A DNA stretch of 64,000 nt from a bacterium (GTDB lineage: Bacteria; Sysuimicrobiota; Sysuimicrobiia; Sysuimicrobiales; Segetimicrobiaceae). The stretch covers positions 101,493-165,492 of the forward strand of contig DATGHU010000007.1 of assembly GCA_035307765.1 (NCBI GenBank), in the 5' to 3' direction. The notes under the pieces are model-generated. The model was not told where the DNA came from, did not search any database, and saw only the letters and a program-made list of their open reading frames with translations. Positions 28,515 through 37,793 of the stretch are shown here, piece after piece. Numbering within the stretch: position 1 is the first letter of the stretch; the number at the start of each line of letters is the position of its first letter. Position numbers and translations under genes: made by a program.

Positions 28515-30523
28515 CGGCCCGGCTCGATCCACAGGTGCCCCTCGGGGGTACGCCGCAGGCGCTGCCCCGGGTAGACCACCGTCGTCGACCAGGCATCCTC
28601 GACGATCGCGGGACCGGGGATCTCGCGATCCACCCCGAGCCCGGCCCGCGGGACCACCGAGGCCTCGACCCAGCCGTGTCCGTAAAAGTAGGCCCGCCGC
28701 CGTCCCGCCGGCCCGGCCGCGGGATCATCGTCGATCTCGGGAAGCGCCGGGGCGGAGGAGGGAACGCGCGCCGTCACCCGCACGTTGACCCCTTCCACCG
28801 GTTCATCGGTCGTGTACTCGTAGCGCCGGGCATGAAACGCGGTGAACCGCCGGCGGATGGCGGCACCGTCCTCGCCCGCCTCGACCGGCACCTCGATCTC
28901 GTAGTTCTGCCCCACGTACCGCAGATCCATCGACCGCCGCACCTCGCAGTCGCCCGCGGAGACCCCCTCGCCTTCGAGCTGGGTCAACAGCTCGACTTCG
29001 ATCTCCCGGAACGCCCGCTCCCAAACGTCGGGGGCACTGTCTCGAAGATGGACCCGTGCGGTCCTGACCGCATCGTACCGCAGATCCGCGACGAGACATC
29101 CGTAGGCAGAGAAGGCGCTGGAGTGGCGGGGAATCAACACGCGCGCCATGTCAAGTGTCTGCGCGAGGCGCCCGGCGTGGATCGGCCCCGCGCCGCCGTA
29201 GGCGATCAGCGCGCAGCCGCGGAGATCGTACCCCCGCTGCACTGACACCGTCCGGATCGCCCGCATCATCGCCGCGTTGGCGATCTCAACGATGCCCGAG
29301 GCCGCCTCAGGCGCCGCGAGGCCGTAGGACCGTCCGAGGCGCTCGATGGCGCGGACGGCCAAATCCGGGTCCAGGCGCAACCCGCCAAAGGATCCCTCGG
29401 GATCGACGTAGCCCAACACCACACAGGCATCCGTGACGGTCGCGTCTTCACCGCCGCGGCCGTAGCAGGCCGGGCCCGGAACGGCCCCGGCGCTCTGGGG
29501 ACCCACGCGCATCGCGCCCGTCGCATCGGCCCACACGATCGAGCCACCCCCCGCGCCCACGCTCTCGACGGCCAGCGACCGCATCCGGACCGGCTGGCCG
29601 TTGAGGCGGCGTTCCGACACCGTCTCGACGTGGCCCTCGCGCAGGAGGCAGACATCGGTCGAGGTCCCTCCCATGTCGAAGGTCACGGCGGCCGCGACCC
29701 CGGCCGATGCCCCCACGGCCCGCGCGGCGGCGACCCCGCCCGCCGGCCCCGACATCAGCATCGACAGCGGTGCCCGCCGGGCCCCGGCGGGGGTGGCCAT
29801 CCCGCCGCTGGACTGCATCAGCCGCAGCGGAGCCCGCAGCCCGCGCCCGGCGAGGGCGGAGGTCAGGCCGTCGAGGTATCGATCGACCAAGGGCATGAGC
29901 GCCGCGTTCGCGCAGGTGGTGTGCGTCCGTTCATACTCCCGCGCCTCCGCGTTGATCACCGACGACAAGCAGACGTGGGGCACCGCCCCCGCGAGGAGCG
30001 CCCCCATCCGGCGCTCGTGCGCGGGGTTCGCGTACGCGTGCAGCAAGCAGACGGCAACCACGTCCACCTGCGCGTTCCTCAGCAGGGCCGCGAGCGACGC
30101 CGCCTCGGTCTCATCGAGCGGAACGAGTACCCGGCCCGTGTGGTCGATCCGCTCGGTGACCTCGAAGCGGAGCGCGCGCGGAACCAGCGGGGGCACTCGG
30201 CCCGGCCGGTCGAGGCGGTAGAGGTGATCGCGCTGCTGCCGGCCGATCTCCAAGACGTCGCGGAATCCGCGCGTCGTGACCAAAGCGGTCCGCGCTCCGG
30301 CTCCCTCCAACATCGCGTTCGTGACCACGGTCGTCCCGTGGGTCAGGATCGCCACCTCATCGTCCGGACGCAGCAGGCCGCGGAGCCCCTCGAGCACCGC
30401 CTGTGAAGGATCGGGGGTCGTGGGGACCTTCCGCATCCTCAGCGGTCCGCCGCCGATCGGCTGGGCCACCAGGTCGGTAAACGTGCCTCCCGTGTCGATC
30501 CCGACGTGCACGCGCTCCGCCAC
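28511..30523 (-). CDS. hyuA: hydantoinase A/oxoprolinase family protein
   Basis: 670 aa ATP-binding subunit. N-terminal phosphate loop VGIDTGGTFTDLV, the second nucleotide motif FDMGGTSTDVCL and ARVLIPRHSSAFSAYG are all family landmarks. It acts with HyuB in ATP-driven hydrolysis of a cyclic amide such as an N-substituted hydantoin or 5-oxoproline. The gene is 13 bases downstream of the TIM-barrel isomerase gene. Confidence 0.94.
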   Translation of the reverse strand: MAERVHVGIDTGGTFTDLVAQPIGGGPLRMRKVPTTPDPSQAVLEGLRGLLRPDDEVAILTHGTTVVTNAMLEGAGARTALVTTRGFRDVLEIGRQQRDHLYRLDRPGRVPPLVPRALRFEVTERIDHTGRVLVPLDETEAASLAALLRNAQVDVVAVCLLHAYANPAHERRMGALLAGAVPHVCLSSVINAEAREYERTHTTCANAALMPLVDRYLDGLTSALAGRGLRAPLRLMQSSGGMATPAGARRAPLSMLMSGPAGGVAAARAVGASAGVAAAVTFDMGGTSTDVCLLREGHVETVSERRLNGQPVRMRSLAVESVGAGGGSIVWADATGAMRVGPQSAGAVPGPACYGRGGEDATVTDACVVLGYVDPEGSFGGLRLDPDLAVRAIERLGRSYGLAAPEAASGIVEIANAAMMRAIRTVSVQRGYDLRGCALIAYGGAGPIHAGRLAQTLDMARVLIPRHSSAFSAYGCLVADLRYDAVRTARVHLRDSAPDVWERAFREIEVELLTQLEGEGVSAGDCEVRRSMDLRYVGQNYEIEVPVEAGEDGAAIRRRFTAFHARRYEYTTDEPVEGVNVRVTARVPSSAPALPEIDDDPAAGPAGRRRAYFYGHGWVEASVVPRAGLGVDREIPGPAIVEDAWSTTVVYPGQRLRRTPEGHLWIEPGR

Positions 30524-30536
30524 CGTCGCCGCGCCC

Positions 30537-31316
30537 CTACGCGCGGAGGACCCCCCGCAGATACGCGAGCGCCCGGGGGACCGCGGTGCGGCTCGGCTCC
30601 TGCCCCTCGTACTCCACCGACACCCACCCGCTGTAGTTGGCCGCGCGAAGCAGCGCCAGCGCCCGATCGTGATCCACGGCCGGATCGCGTCCGTCGCCGT
30701 GCACCTGGGTGAACTTGGCGTGCACGTGCCAGGCCAGCGGCGCGGCGCGTTCGATCGAAGGGAGGCCGTCCAGGAAGTTCCCCGTGTCGAGGAGCAGGCC
30801 GAGCGCCGGGCTGCGCACTTCCTCGAAGATCGCCCGCACGTCCGCCGCCGTCTGCACGAACCCGCCGTGATTGTGGTTCTCCATCACCAGGCGGACCCCC
30901 AGCCGTTCCGCCTCGCCGCACACCCCCCGCAGCGACGCGATCATGCCCGGCCAGCGCGCGGCCCGGTCGCCCTCCGGCCACCCGGCGAACGTGCGGAGGA
31001 ACCGCGACCCCAGCCGCCGCCCGGCATCCATCCATTCCCGGGTGCGGACCGCCTCCCCGCGCCGCCGGGCGTCATCGGCGAGGCCGAAATTGTTCATGAA
31101 GGCGATGTTGGCGATCGCCAGGCCGTACCGCTCCGCGGCCGCCCGCAGGGCGTCGAGGCGCTCGGCGCTGGGGGTGCCGATGTGTTTGTCTTCCAGCTCC
31201 ACCGCGGTCAGGCCCAATTCATCCGCGCACATCCGCAGCCACTCCACCAGCGTCAACCGACCGCCTTCGAGAAGGTCGTCGTAGGACTGGGAGCTACACG
31301 CGATCTGCATGGTCAT
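30537..31316 (-). CDS. sugar phosphate isomerase/epimerase family TIM-barrel protein
   Basis: 259 aa from ATG at 31316 (a second ATG follows 6 bases later). Xylose-isomerase-like AP endonuclease fold: GLTAVELEDKHIG, RLVMENHNHGGF (metal-binding region), LLLDTGNF, HVHAKF and SVEYEG. Members are hydroxypyruvate isomerase, tagatose/ribulose epimerases and inositol-pathway enzymes; the substrate is unknown. It begins the run that leads into hyuAB. Confidence 0.85.
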   Translation of the reverse strand: MTMQIACSSQSYDDLLEGGRLTLVEWLRMCADELGLTAVELEDKHIGTPSAERLDALRAAAERYGLAIANIAFMNNFGLADDARRRGEAVRTREWMDAGRRLGSRFLRTFAGWPEGDRAARWPGMIASLRGVCGEAERLGVRLVMENHNHGGFVQTAADVRAIFEEVRSPALGLLLDTGNFLDGLPSIERAAPLAWHVHAKFTQVHGDGRDPAVDHDRALALLRAANYSGWVSVEYEGQEPSRTAVPRALAYLRGVLRA

Positions 31317-31382
31317 CGGTCCCACCTTTGGCCGCGGCGATTGTGACCGGTGCGAAAACCCGAGCACGGCGGCGGGAGGGCG

Positions 31383-32021
31383 TCACGGGCCCCGCCGGGC
31401 CACCAGCACGCCGTCCCGCAGGGGGACGATCGTGCCGGCGAACTCCGGGTCGGCGAACACCGCGCGCGTAAACGCGCGCACACCTTCGGTCGCCGCGTCC
31501 GTGACGCGGCGGTCGACGGTCCGCCCCCCCCAGAACATGTTGTCGGTCAGGAGCAGGCCTCCGGGCAGCAGATGCTCCTTGATAACCGGGAGCGACGCCG
31601 GGTAGCCCTCCTTGTCGATGTCGCTGAACACGATGTCAAACTCCCCCGGGGTCTCGCGCAGCACCGCCACGGCCTCACCAACGTGGAACCGCACAAAGGG
31701 ACGCAGGCCGAGGCGTTCCAGGTGGCCGCGCGCCGTCTGGGAGAGTTGCTCGTCCCAAACCACGTGGAAGACTTCTCCCCCACCGTTGTCGCGGACGCCC
31801 ATAGCAAACCACGCCGTGGAGTAGCCGTACCCCGAGCCGAGCTCAAAGATCCGCCTGGCCCCGCTCAGCCGGGTCAAGAGGTAGAACAGCTGCCCCACCG
31901 CCGGTCCAACGATGGGGAAGCGCGCCTGGCGCGCGTACGCTTCCATCTCCTGGAGCACGGGATGTCGTGCGGGGATGAGCCCCTCGAGATACGACGCAAA
32001 CGCCTCGTCGACGAGTCCCAT
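31383..32021 (-). CDS. SAM-dependent O-methyltransferase (COMT-like)
   Basis: 212 aa from ATG at 32021; a GTG four codons upstream is possible but has its SD overlapping the start. The AdoMet motif reads IFELGSGYGYSTAWFA, and the metal-site motif FDIVFSDIDKEGYP follows. The family methylates catechols, caffeoyl-CoA or similar diols with Mg2+. It is the first gene of the minus-strand block, divergent from the lyase gene at 32176. Confidence 0.88.
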   Translation of the reverse strand: MGLVDEAFASYLEGLIPARHPVLQEMEAYARQARFPIVGPAVGQLFYLLTRLSGARRIFELGSGYGYSTAWFAMGVRDNGGGEVFHVVWDEQLSQTARGHLERLGLRPFVRFHVGEAVAVLRETPGEFDIVFSDIDKEGYPASLPVIKEHLLPGGLLLTDNMFWGGRTVDRRVTDAATEGVRAFTRAVFADPEFAGTIVPLRDGVLVARRGP

Positions 32022-32175
32022 GATCTCCCGCACCTCCGCGTACCACGAATCCTTATCTCTACCTACGGAGCGGGGCGAACCGCGTCCTGCCTCCCACGGT
32101 ACAGGTCGGGGAGGTTCTGACGGCGAAGCAATCTCACATCCGGTGGGTGCGCGAGGCGTTGAGGATTCGGGAGCG

Positions 32176-33624
32176 ATGGGGCGGGAGCCGCGGTACGTCG
32201 AACACGTGCTGGCACCGCGCTACGCGTTCGGGCGCCGCGAGGAACTTCCGTACCTCCTCGACGTCCTCGTGGCGCACACCCTGATGCTCCGCCGGCAGCG
32301 AATCGTTACGCCGGAGTCGGCGGCGGCGACCCTCCGGGCGTTGACCGCCGTCACCCCGGAAGCGCTCCCCCCCTACGATCCCCGCTACGAGGATATCTAC
32401 TTCGCGGTCGAGGACCGGGTGGCGCAGGCGACCGGCGGGATTGGGGAGTTTCGCCTGGCGCTCAGCCGCAACGACGCCTGGGCGGCACTGATCCGACTGA
32501 TGCTGCGCGATCAGGGGCTGGCCCTCGTGGAGCACCTCGACGACGTGCGCGAGGCCCTGCTCGACCAGGCGGTCAGGCATCGCGACACGCTGATGTTGGC
32601 CCACACCCACCAGCAGTACGCCCAGCCCACCACGGTCGGCCACTATCTGCTCGCGGCGGCGGCGACCGTCGGTCGATGCGTCGACCGCTATCACGATGCG
32701 CTGGCCCGCCTGGATCGCTCACCGCTCGGGGCCGGCGCGCTGACGACCACCGGGTTTCCGATCGACCGCACCTACACCGCCGCACTCCTGGGGTTTGCCG
32801 GCATCGTGGAAAACAGCTACGACGCGGTCGTCGCGGCGGATCACGTGGCCGAACTCGCCGGCTGCCACGCAGCCCTGGCGACAAGCCTGGGCCGAATCGT
32901 CCAGGACCTGCTGGGGTGGGCGAGCTCGGAGGTGGGTGCGCTCGAGCTGGCGGCCGGCTTCATTCAGATCAGCAGTATCATGCCCCAAAAACGCAACCCG
33001 GTCGCGCTGGAACACGTCCGCAGCGCCCTCAGTCGGCTGCTGGGTGCGTGCCTGGGCATTTGGGCGTCGGCGCACAACGTGCCGTTCGAAGACGTCAACG
33101 ACCCGGCGGATGACGCGGTGCCGCTGCTGGTGGAGACGCACCGGGCGTTGGGCGGTACGCTCGCGGTGCTCCGCGCGGCCATCGCCTCGGCGACGATCCG
33201 GGGGGACGCCTGGGCTCCGGCCCTCCGCGGCACGTTCGCCACGAGCACCGAACTCGCCGACACGCTGGTGCGCGAAGGCGGCCTCGGGTTTCCCGAGGCC
33301 CATGCGGCGGTCGCCCGCCTCGTCGAGGACCGGCGCCGGCAGGGCCGCGGGTTTGCGGAGGTCACCCCGGACGAGATTGAAACGGCCGCCCTGGCGGCCG
33401 CCGGGCGGCGCGTGCGACTCTCCCTCGAGACCATCGCGCGGGCGATCGATCCTCGGAGCTTCGTCTCGTCGCGCACCATCCCGGGAGGGCCCGGCCCCCA
33501 GGCGGTGGGGGCGATGCTGGACTCGACCCGGGCAACGCTGGCGACAAGCCGGAAGACGACTCGAGCGGTGAGAGACCGGGTCGCCGCCGCCCGCGCCCGG
33601 CGGGGGATGGAGGCGAGCGCGTAA
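32176..33624 (+). CDS. argininosuccinate lyase-like fumarate-forming C-N lyase
   Basis: 482 aa from ATG at 32176. The superfamily signature SSIMPQKRNPVALEHVRS is intact, as are TTTGFPIDR and HTHQQYAQPTT, matching argininosuccinate-lyase-like enzymes. The usual N-terminal WGGRF motif of true ArgH is missing and no argG is nearby. It sits before an ABC importer rather than in an arginine operon. It could split an N-substituted aspartate, as EDDS lyase does, rather than argininosuccinate (inference). Upstream frame extensions overlap the divergent promoter region. Confidence 0.85.
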   Translation: MGREPRYVEHVLAPRYAFGRREELPYLLDVLVAHTLMLRRQRIVTPESAAATLRALTAVTPEALPPYDPRYEDIYFAVEDRVAQATGGIGEFRLALSRNDAWAALIRLMLRDQGLALVEHLDDVREALLDQAVRHRDTLMLAHTHQQYAQPTTVGHYLLAAAATVGRCVDRYHDALARLDRSPLGAGALTTTGFPIDRTYTAALLGFAGIVENSYDAVVAADHVAELAGCHAALATSLGRIVQDLLGWASSEVGALELAAGFIQISSIMPQKRNPVALEHVRSALSRLLGACLGIWASAHNVPFEDVNDPADDAVPLLVETHRALGGTLAVLRAAIASATIRGDAWAPALRGTFATSTELADTLVREGGLGFPEAHAAVARLVEDRRRQGRGFAEVTPDEIETAALAAAGRRVRLSLETIARAIDPRSFVSSRTIPGGPGPQAVGAMLDSTRATLATSRKTTRAVRDRVAAARARRGMEASA

Positions 33625-33685
33625 CGGAACCACGCGCGGGCCGGTTCTTGATCACCGGCAAACGCACCGGATGGGAGGGAGAATC

Positions 33686-34966
33686 ATGCGGCTGATCGTT
33701 CGCGGGGTGTTGCTCGTCTGCGCCCTTGCCGTCGCGGTAGGGGGAACGGCGGCGCAGGCCCAACAGCGGGTCACGGTGACCTACTGGCAGTACTTCTTTG
33801 AGAGCAAGGTCAAGCTGATGGACGCGTTGATCAAACAGTTCGAGGCCCAGAACCCCGGGATTCATGTCGTCCAGGAGACGTTCCCGTACGACTCGTACAA
33901 CCAGAAGGTGGCGAGCGCCGTCCCCGCCGGCCAGGGCCCGGACATCGTCAACCTGTTCTACGGGTGGCTCCCGCTCTACGTGGACAGCGGCTACCTCGTG
34001 CCGCTGCCGCAGAGCGCCTTCCCCACCACCCAGATCGAGCGCGACTTCGTGCCGATGGTCAAGGCGGCCAGGTTCGAGGGCAAGTACTGGGCGCTGCCGA
34101 CGGCCGTCCGAACGTTGGCGCTGTTCTACAACAAGGATCTGTTCCGGAAAGCTCAACTCAGCCGCCCGCCCTTGACCTGGGATGAGTTCCTCGCCGACGC
34201 GGAGCGCCTGACGGCGCGGGACGCGCGGGGCAACATCACCCTCGAAGGGTTCGGGATCTCCCCGGACGGCCAGGACCACCAGTTGATCCGCGAAGTCCTG
34301 TTCCGCCAGTGGGGAGCGGCGCCGTACAGCGGCGACGGGAAGCATCCCACCTACAACACCCCCCAGGGCGCGGCGGCGCTGCAATGGTACACCGACCTCG
34401 TCACCAAGGCCAAGGTCGGCGTGATCGGCTTCTTCCCCGGAGGGAACGGGTACCGGGACGCGTTCGTCGCCGGGAAAGCCGGGATGATCGTGGACGGCTC
34501 GTTCGCGATCGGATCGATCCGGAGCAGTACGAAATTCGACTGGGGGGTGGCGCAGCTTCCGCGCCGAACCTCCGGCGGCACGCCGAGCAACTTCGGGTCG
34601 CTCTGGGTCCACGGCCTGACGAACAAGGCCAAGGGCCCCCGATTGGCGGCGGCGGTCAAGTTCCTGCAGTTCATCACCTCACCCGATACCCAGCGGCTCT
34701 GGCTGCAGCAGGTGGGGGAGATCCCGGCGAGCCAGGCACTGGCCAACGATCCCAAGCTCGCCGCCGATCCGATCTACGGGCCATTCATCCAGAGCCTGCC
34801 GTTCGCGCACGCGACGTTCTTCGTCGATGAAGCCGCCCAGCGCCAGGTCCTCCTGGACGCGATCAACGAGGTCATCTTGAACCACACCGATCCCAAGGCG
34901 GCGCTCGACGCCGCGGCGGCGAAAGAAGCGAAGGTCCTGGACGAGTTCTGGGCCAAGCACCGATAG
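33686..34966 (+). CDS. ABC transporter substrate-binding protein, family 1 (carbohydrate type)
   Basis: 426 aa exported binding protein. Signal peptide LIVRGVLLVCALAVAVGGTAAQA, then YWQYFFESK, a GPDIVNLFYGWLPLY region and ALPTAVRTLALFYNKDLF, characteristic of SBP_bac_1. The start is ATG at 33686 behind GGGAGGGAG. Two matching permease genes follow at once. Ligands are usually oligosaccharides or glycerol-3-phosphate, but related proteins carry other polar compounds. Confidence 0.93.
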   Translation: MRLIVRGVLLVCALAVAVGGTAAQAQQRVTVTYWQYFFESKVKLMDALIKQFEAQNPGIHVVQETFPYDSYNQKVASAVPAGQGPDIVNLFYGWLPLYVDSGYLVPLPQSAFPTTQIERDFVPMVKAARFEGKYWALPTAVRTLALFYNKDLFRKAQLSRPPLTWDEFLADAERLTARDARGNITLEGFGISPDGQDHQLIREVLFRQWGAAPYSGDGKHPTYNTPQGAAALQWYTDLVTKAKVGVIGFFPGGNGYRDAFVAGKAGMIVDGSFAIGSIRSSTKFDWGVAQLPRRTSGGTPSNFGSLWVHGLTNKAKGPRLAAAVKFLQFITSPDTQRLWLQQVGEIPASQALANDPKLAADPIYGPFIQSLPFAHATFFVDEAAQRQVLLDAINEVILNHTDPKAALDAAAAKEAKVLDEFWAKHR

Positions 34967-34977
34967 GCCGCGCACCC

Positions 34978-35898
34978 GTGGGGATCTCGATCGCGCGGAC
35001 GACCTGGGGCGGGCTCGGCCTGGAGGCGCGCCGGGCCGTGTGGGCGTACGCGTTCCTGGCCGGGCCCCTGGCGTTCTACGTCGTAATCCGGATTTTCCCG
35101 GCGGCCTCCGCCCTCTTCATCAGCCTCCATCGATGGAACATCGTCTCGGCGGAGAGGCCGTTCGTCGGAGCGGCCAACTTCCGGGAGATTCTCTCCGATC
35201 CGCTGTTCTGGAAGGCGGTAACCAATACCCTGCGATACCTGATCGCCGGGATTCCGGCGCAGCTCATCCTCGGGCTGGGGATCGCCCTGCTGCTTCGCCG
35301 GATTACCCGCTTCCGCGGCTTCTTCCGAGCGCTGTACTTCATCCCGTTCGTCACCCCCATCGTCGCGGCGGCGTGGGTGTGGCAGTGGATGTACACGCCG
35401 ACCTTCGGCCCCCTCAACCGCCTCTTCGAAGCCGCCGGCCTCCCCCGGCAGGCGTTCCTGCGCCAGCCCCACCAAGCCCTGTACGCGATTGCGGCAATGG
35501 TGGTGTGGGAGTACGTGGGCTTCCAGGTGGTGATCTTCCTCGCCGGGTTGGAAGCCATCCCCCAGGTCTTCTACGAGGCGGCGGAGGTGGACGGGGCGGG
35601 CGGCTGGGGGCTCTTCCGGCACATCACCGTGCCGCTGCTGAACCCGACGCTCGTGTTCTCAGCCGTCTACGGCACCATCCTCTACCTCCAGCTCTTCACG
35701 CAGGTCCTGAACATGACGTTCGGCGATCAGGGCGGGCCGCTGGGGAGCACCATGACGATCGTGCTGTACGTGTACATCCAGGGGTTCCAACGGTTCCGGA
35801 TGGGCCCGGCGGCGGCGGCAACGGTGGTGCTCTTTGTGGCCATCCTCGCGATTACGCTCCTGCAGCTCCGGTTCTTCTCGCGGCAGGTGGAGTACTGA
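34978..35898 (+). CDS. carbohydrate-type ABC transporter permease (MalF/UgpA type)
   Basis: 306 aa, GTG start 11 bases after the SBP stop. Six hydrophobic segments; the EAA loop reads YEAAEVDGAGGWGLFRHITVP. A segment LEAIPQVFYEAAEVDGAG is typical of family-1 sugar permeases. The stop overlaps the next ATG as TGATG. Confidence 0.95.
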   Translation: MGISIARTTWGGLGLEARRAVWAYAFLAGPLAFYVVIRIFPAASALFISLHRWNIVSAERPFVGAANFREILSDPLFWKAVTNTLRYLIAGIPAQLILGLGIALLLRRITRFRGFFRALYFIPFVTPIVAAAWVWQWMYTPTFGPLNRLFEAAGLPRQAFLRQPHQALYAIAAMVVWEYVGFQVVIFLAGLEAIPQVFYEAAEVDGAGGWGLFRHITVPLLNPTLVFSAVYGTILYLQLFTQVLNMTFGDQGGPLGSTMTIVLYVYIQGFQRFRMGPAAAATVVLFVAILAITLLQLRFFSRQVEY

Positions 35899-36764
35899 TG
35901 GCCGCGCGGGCCGCGACGTCCCGCGCCCCGGCCGCCGAGGGCCTCTTCCCCCGCCGGCTCCTGGGGGACGCCCTGGCCTACCTGGTCCTCGCCGCGGGGG
36001 GAGCGCTCGTCGTCTTCCCGTTCCTCTGGATGCTGGCGACATCGCTCAAAGGCCCGAGGGAGATCTTCGAGCTGCACTTCTGGCCCCAGGCGCCGACGCT
36101 GGACGGCTTCCGCCAGGTCCTCACCGCCACGCAGTTCCCACGGTGGTTCCTCAACAGCACCGTGGTCGCGGCGATCACGACGGCGAGCGTGGCGTTCTTC
36201 GACTCCCTGACCGGCTACACGCTGGCCAAGCTGCGCTTCCCCGGCCGGAACCTGATCTTCGTCGTCATCCTCTGCACGTTGATGATCCCGACGGAGATGC
36301 TGGTCATCCCCTGGTATTCGCTGAGCGTGCGCCTGGGGTGGATCGACACCTTCTGGGGGATCATGTTCCCGGGACTGATGAGCGCGTTTGGGGTCTTCCT
36401 GATGCGCCAGTTCATGACGGCCCTCCCCGACGAGCTCCTCGATGCGGCGCGGATCGATGGGCTCTCGGAGTTCGGCCTGTTCACTCGCATCGCGCTGCCG
36501 CTGGTACGGCCGGCGCTCGCGGCGCTGTGCATCTTCACGTTCCTCGGCAACTGGAATGCCTTCATCTGGCCGCTGATCGTCATCCAGACCCCCGTGATGC
36601 GCACCCTCCCCGTGGGCATCGCCCTCTACAGCGGCGAAGCGGGGTCGGCGTGGCATCTGATCATGGCCGCGTCTTCGCTGGCCGTGCTGCCGGTCCTGGC
36701 GGTCTTCATCGTCTTGCAGCGGCAGATCATCGAGGGGGTCGTCCTGACCGGGCTTCGCAATTAA
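35898..36764 (+). CDS. carbohydrate-type ABC transporter permease (MalG/UgpE type)
   Basis: 288 aa from ATG at 35898, overlapping the previous stop. The motif FPFLWMLATSLK near the first helix, YTLAKLRFPG and the EAA loop LDAARIDGLSEFGLFTRIALP mark the MalG group. The C-terminus QRQIIEGVVLTGLRN is typical. No MalK/UgpC ATPase follows, so the importer must borrow one from elsewhere. Confidence 0.95.
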   Translation: MAARAATSRAPAAEGLFPRRLLGDALAYLVLAAGGALVVFPFLWMLATSLKGPREIFELHFWPQAPTLDGFRQVLTATQFPRWFLNSTVVAAITTASVAFFDSLTGYTLAKLRFPGRNLIFVVILCTLMIPTEMLVIPWYSLSVRLGWIDTFWGIMFPGLMSAFGVFLMRQFMTALPDELLDAARIDGLSEFGLFTRIALPLVRPALAALCIFTFLGNWNAFIWPLIVIQTPVMRTLPVGIALYSGEAGSAWHLIMAASSLAVLPVLAVFIVLQRQIIEGVVLTGLRN

Positions 36765-36812
36765 TCGACCGCGCACGGCGCGCCGCCGAACGAAAGGAGA
36801 TGGCCACATCCC

Positions 36813-37763
36813 ATGACCGACCGGATCCCCATCCTCGACTTCCACGCGCACTTTCCCGTGCGGGGCGGATGGGACCCCGCGCGCGAGGCGTACGTGGCCA
36901 GGCACGGACAGGCGAAATGGGACCGGGTAATGGGGTGGCTGCGGGAGGACCAACGCGCCTGGCGCCGCGCCTGGGGATTTCCCGAGCCGGAGGCCCCGGG
37001 CACGGATGAGGAGATGGCCCGGCGATGGGCGGAGGAGGTCGATCGCCACCGGCTCGTCCGGATCGCGTTCGTGACGGGGGGGGACAACGACCGGCTGGCC
37101 GCGATCGTCGCCCGGTATCCGGACAAGTTCATGGGGTTCGCCCACCATGATCCCTTCCTCCCCGACGCGGCCGCCGAGCTCGAGCGGGCCGTCACCACCC
37201 TCGGCTTGCGCGGGTACAAGGTGATCGCGCCGCTCGTCCACGGATCGATCGCCGACGAACGCCTCTGGCCGGTGTGGGAAACCGCGGAACGCCTGAACAT
37301 TCCCGTCCTCATCCACTTCGGCCCGCTGCGCTACCAGGGGATCGTCGCCCACCCCAACATGAACCCGCTCGTCCTCCAGGACGTGGCGCGCGCCCATCCC
37401 GGGGTCCCTTTCGTGGTGCCGCACTTCGGCTGCGGCTATCCCCGCGAACTCCTCCACCTCGCCTGGGTGTGCGGGAACGTCCACGTCGATACCTCCGGAT
37501 CCAACGAATGGATGCGGTGGATGCCCTACCCCCTCACGTTGCGCGATCTGTTTCGGATGTTCCTCGACACCGTCGGCCCTCGCCGCATCCTGTTCGGCAC
37601 CGACTCCAGTTGGTTCCCCCGCGGCTTCGCGGTCCGCTACCTGGAAGAACAACTGCGGGCCTGCTGGGAGCTGGGGTGCCCCGAGGGCGATGTGCGGGGA
37701 ATCTTCGCGGGCAACGCGGCCCGGCTGCTCGGCATTCCTCTGCCCGGGGCGGGTGCCGGGTGA
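36813..37763 (+). CDS. amidohydrolase 2 (ACMSD-like metal-dependent hydrolase)
   Basis: 316 aa TIM-barrel hydrolase. Metal ligands show in LDFHAHFP (HxH), LIHFGPL, VPHFGCGYP and the Asp of FGTDSSWFPRG. Family members decarboxylate or hydrolyse aromatic or lactone-type acids. The start follows AAAGGAG. It lies after the importer genes and 30 bases before the HAD hydrolase gene, so it probably belongs to the same catabolic operon. The reaction is unknown. Confidence 0.88.
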   Translation: MTDRIPILDFHAHFPVRGGWDPAREAYVARHGQAKWDRVMGWLREDQRAWRRAWGFPEPEAPGTDEEMARRWAEEVDRHRLVRIAFVTGGDNDRLAAIVARYPDKFMGFAHHDPFLPDAAAELERAVTTLGLRGYKVIAPLVHGSIADERLWPVWETAERLNIPVLIHFGPLRYQGIVAHPNMNPLVLQDVARAHPGVPFVVPHFGCGYPRELLHLAWVCGNVHVDTSGSNEWMRWMPYPLTLRDLFRMFLDTVGPRRILFGTDSSWFPRGFAVRYLEEQLRACWELGCPEGDVRGIFAGNAARLLGIPLPGAGAG

Positions 37764-37793
37764 GGAATCGGGGCCACGCCGGGAGGTGAGCGG

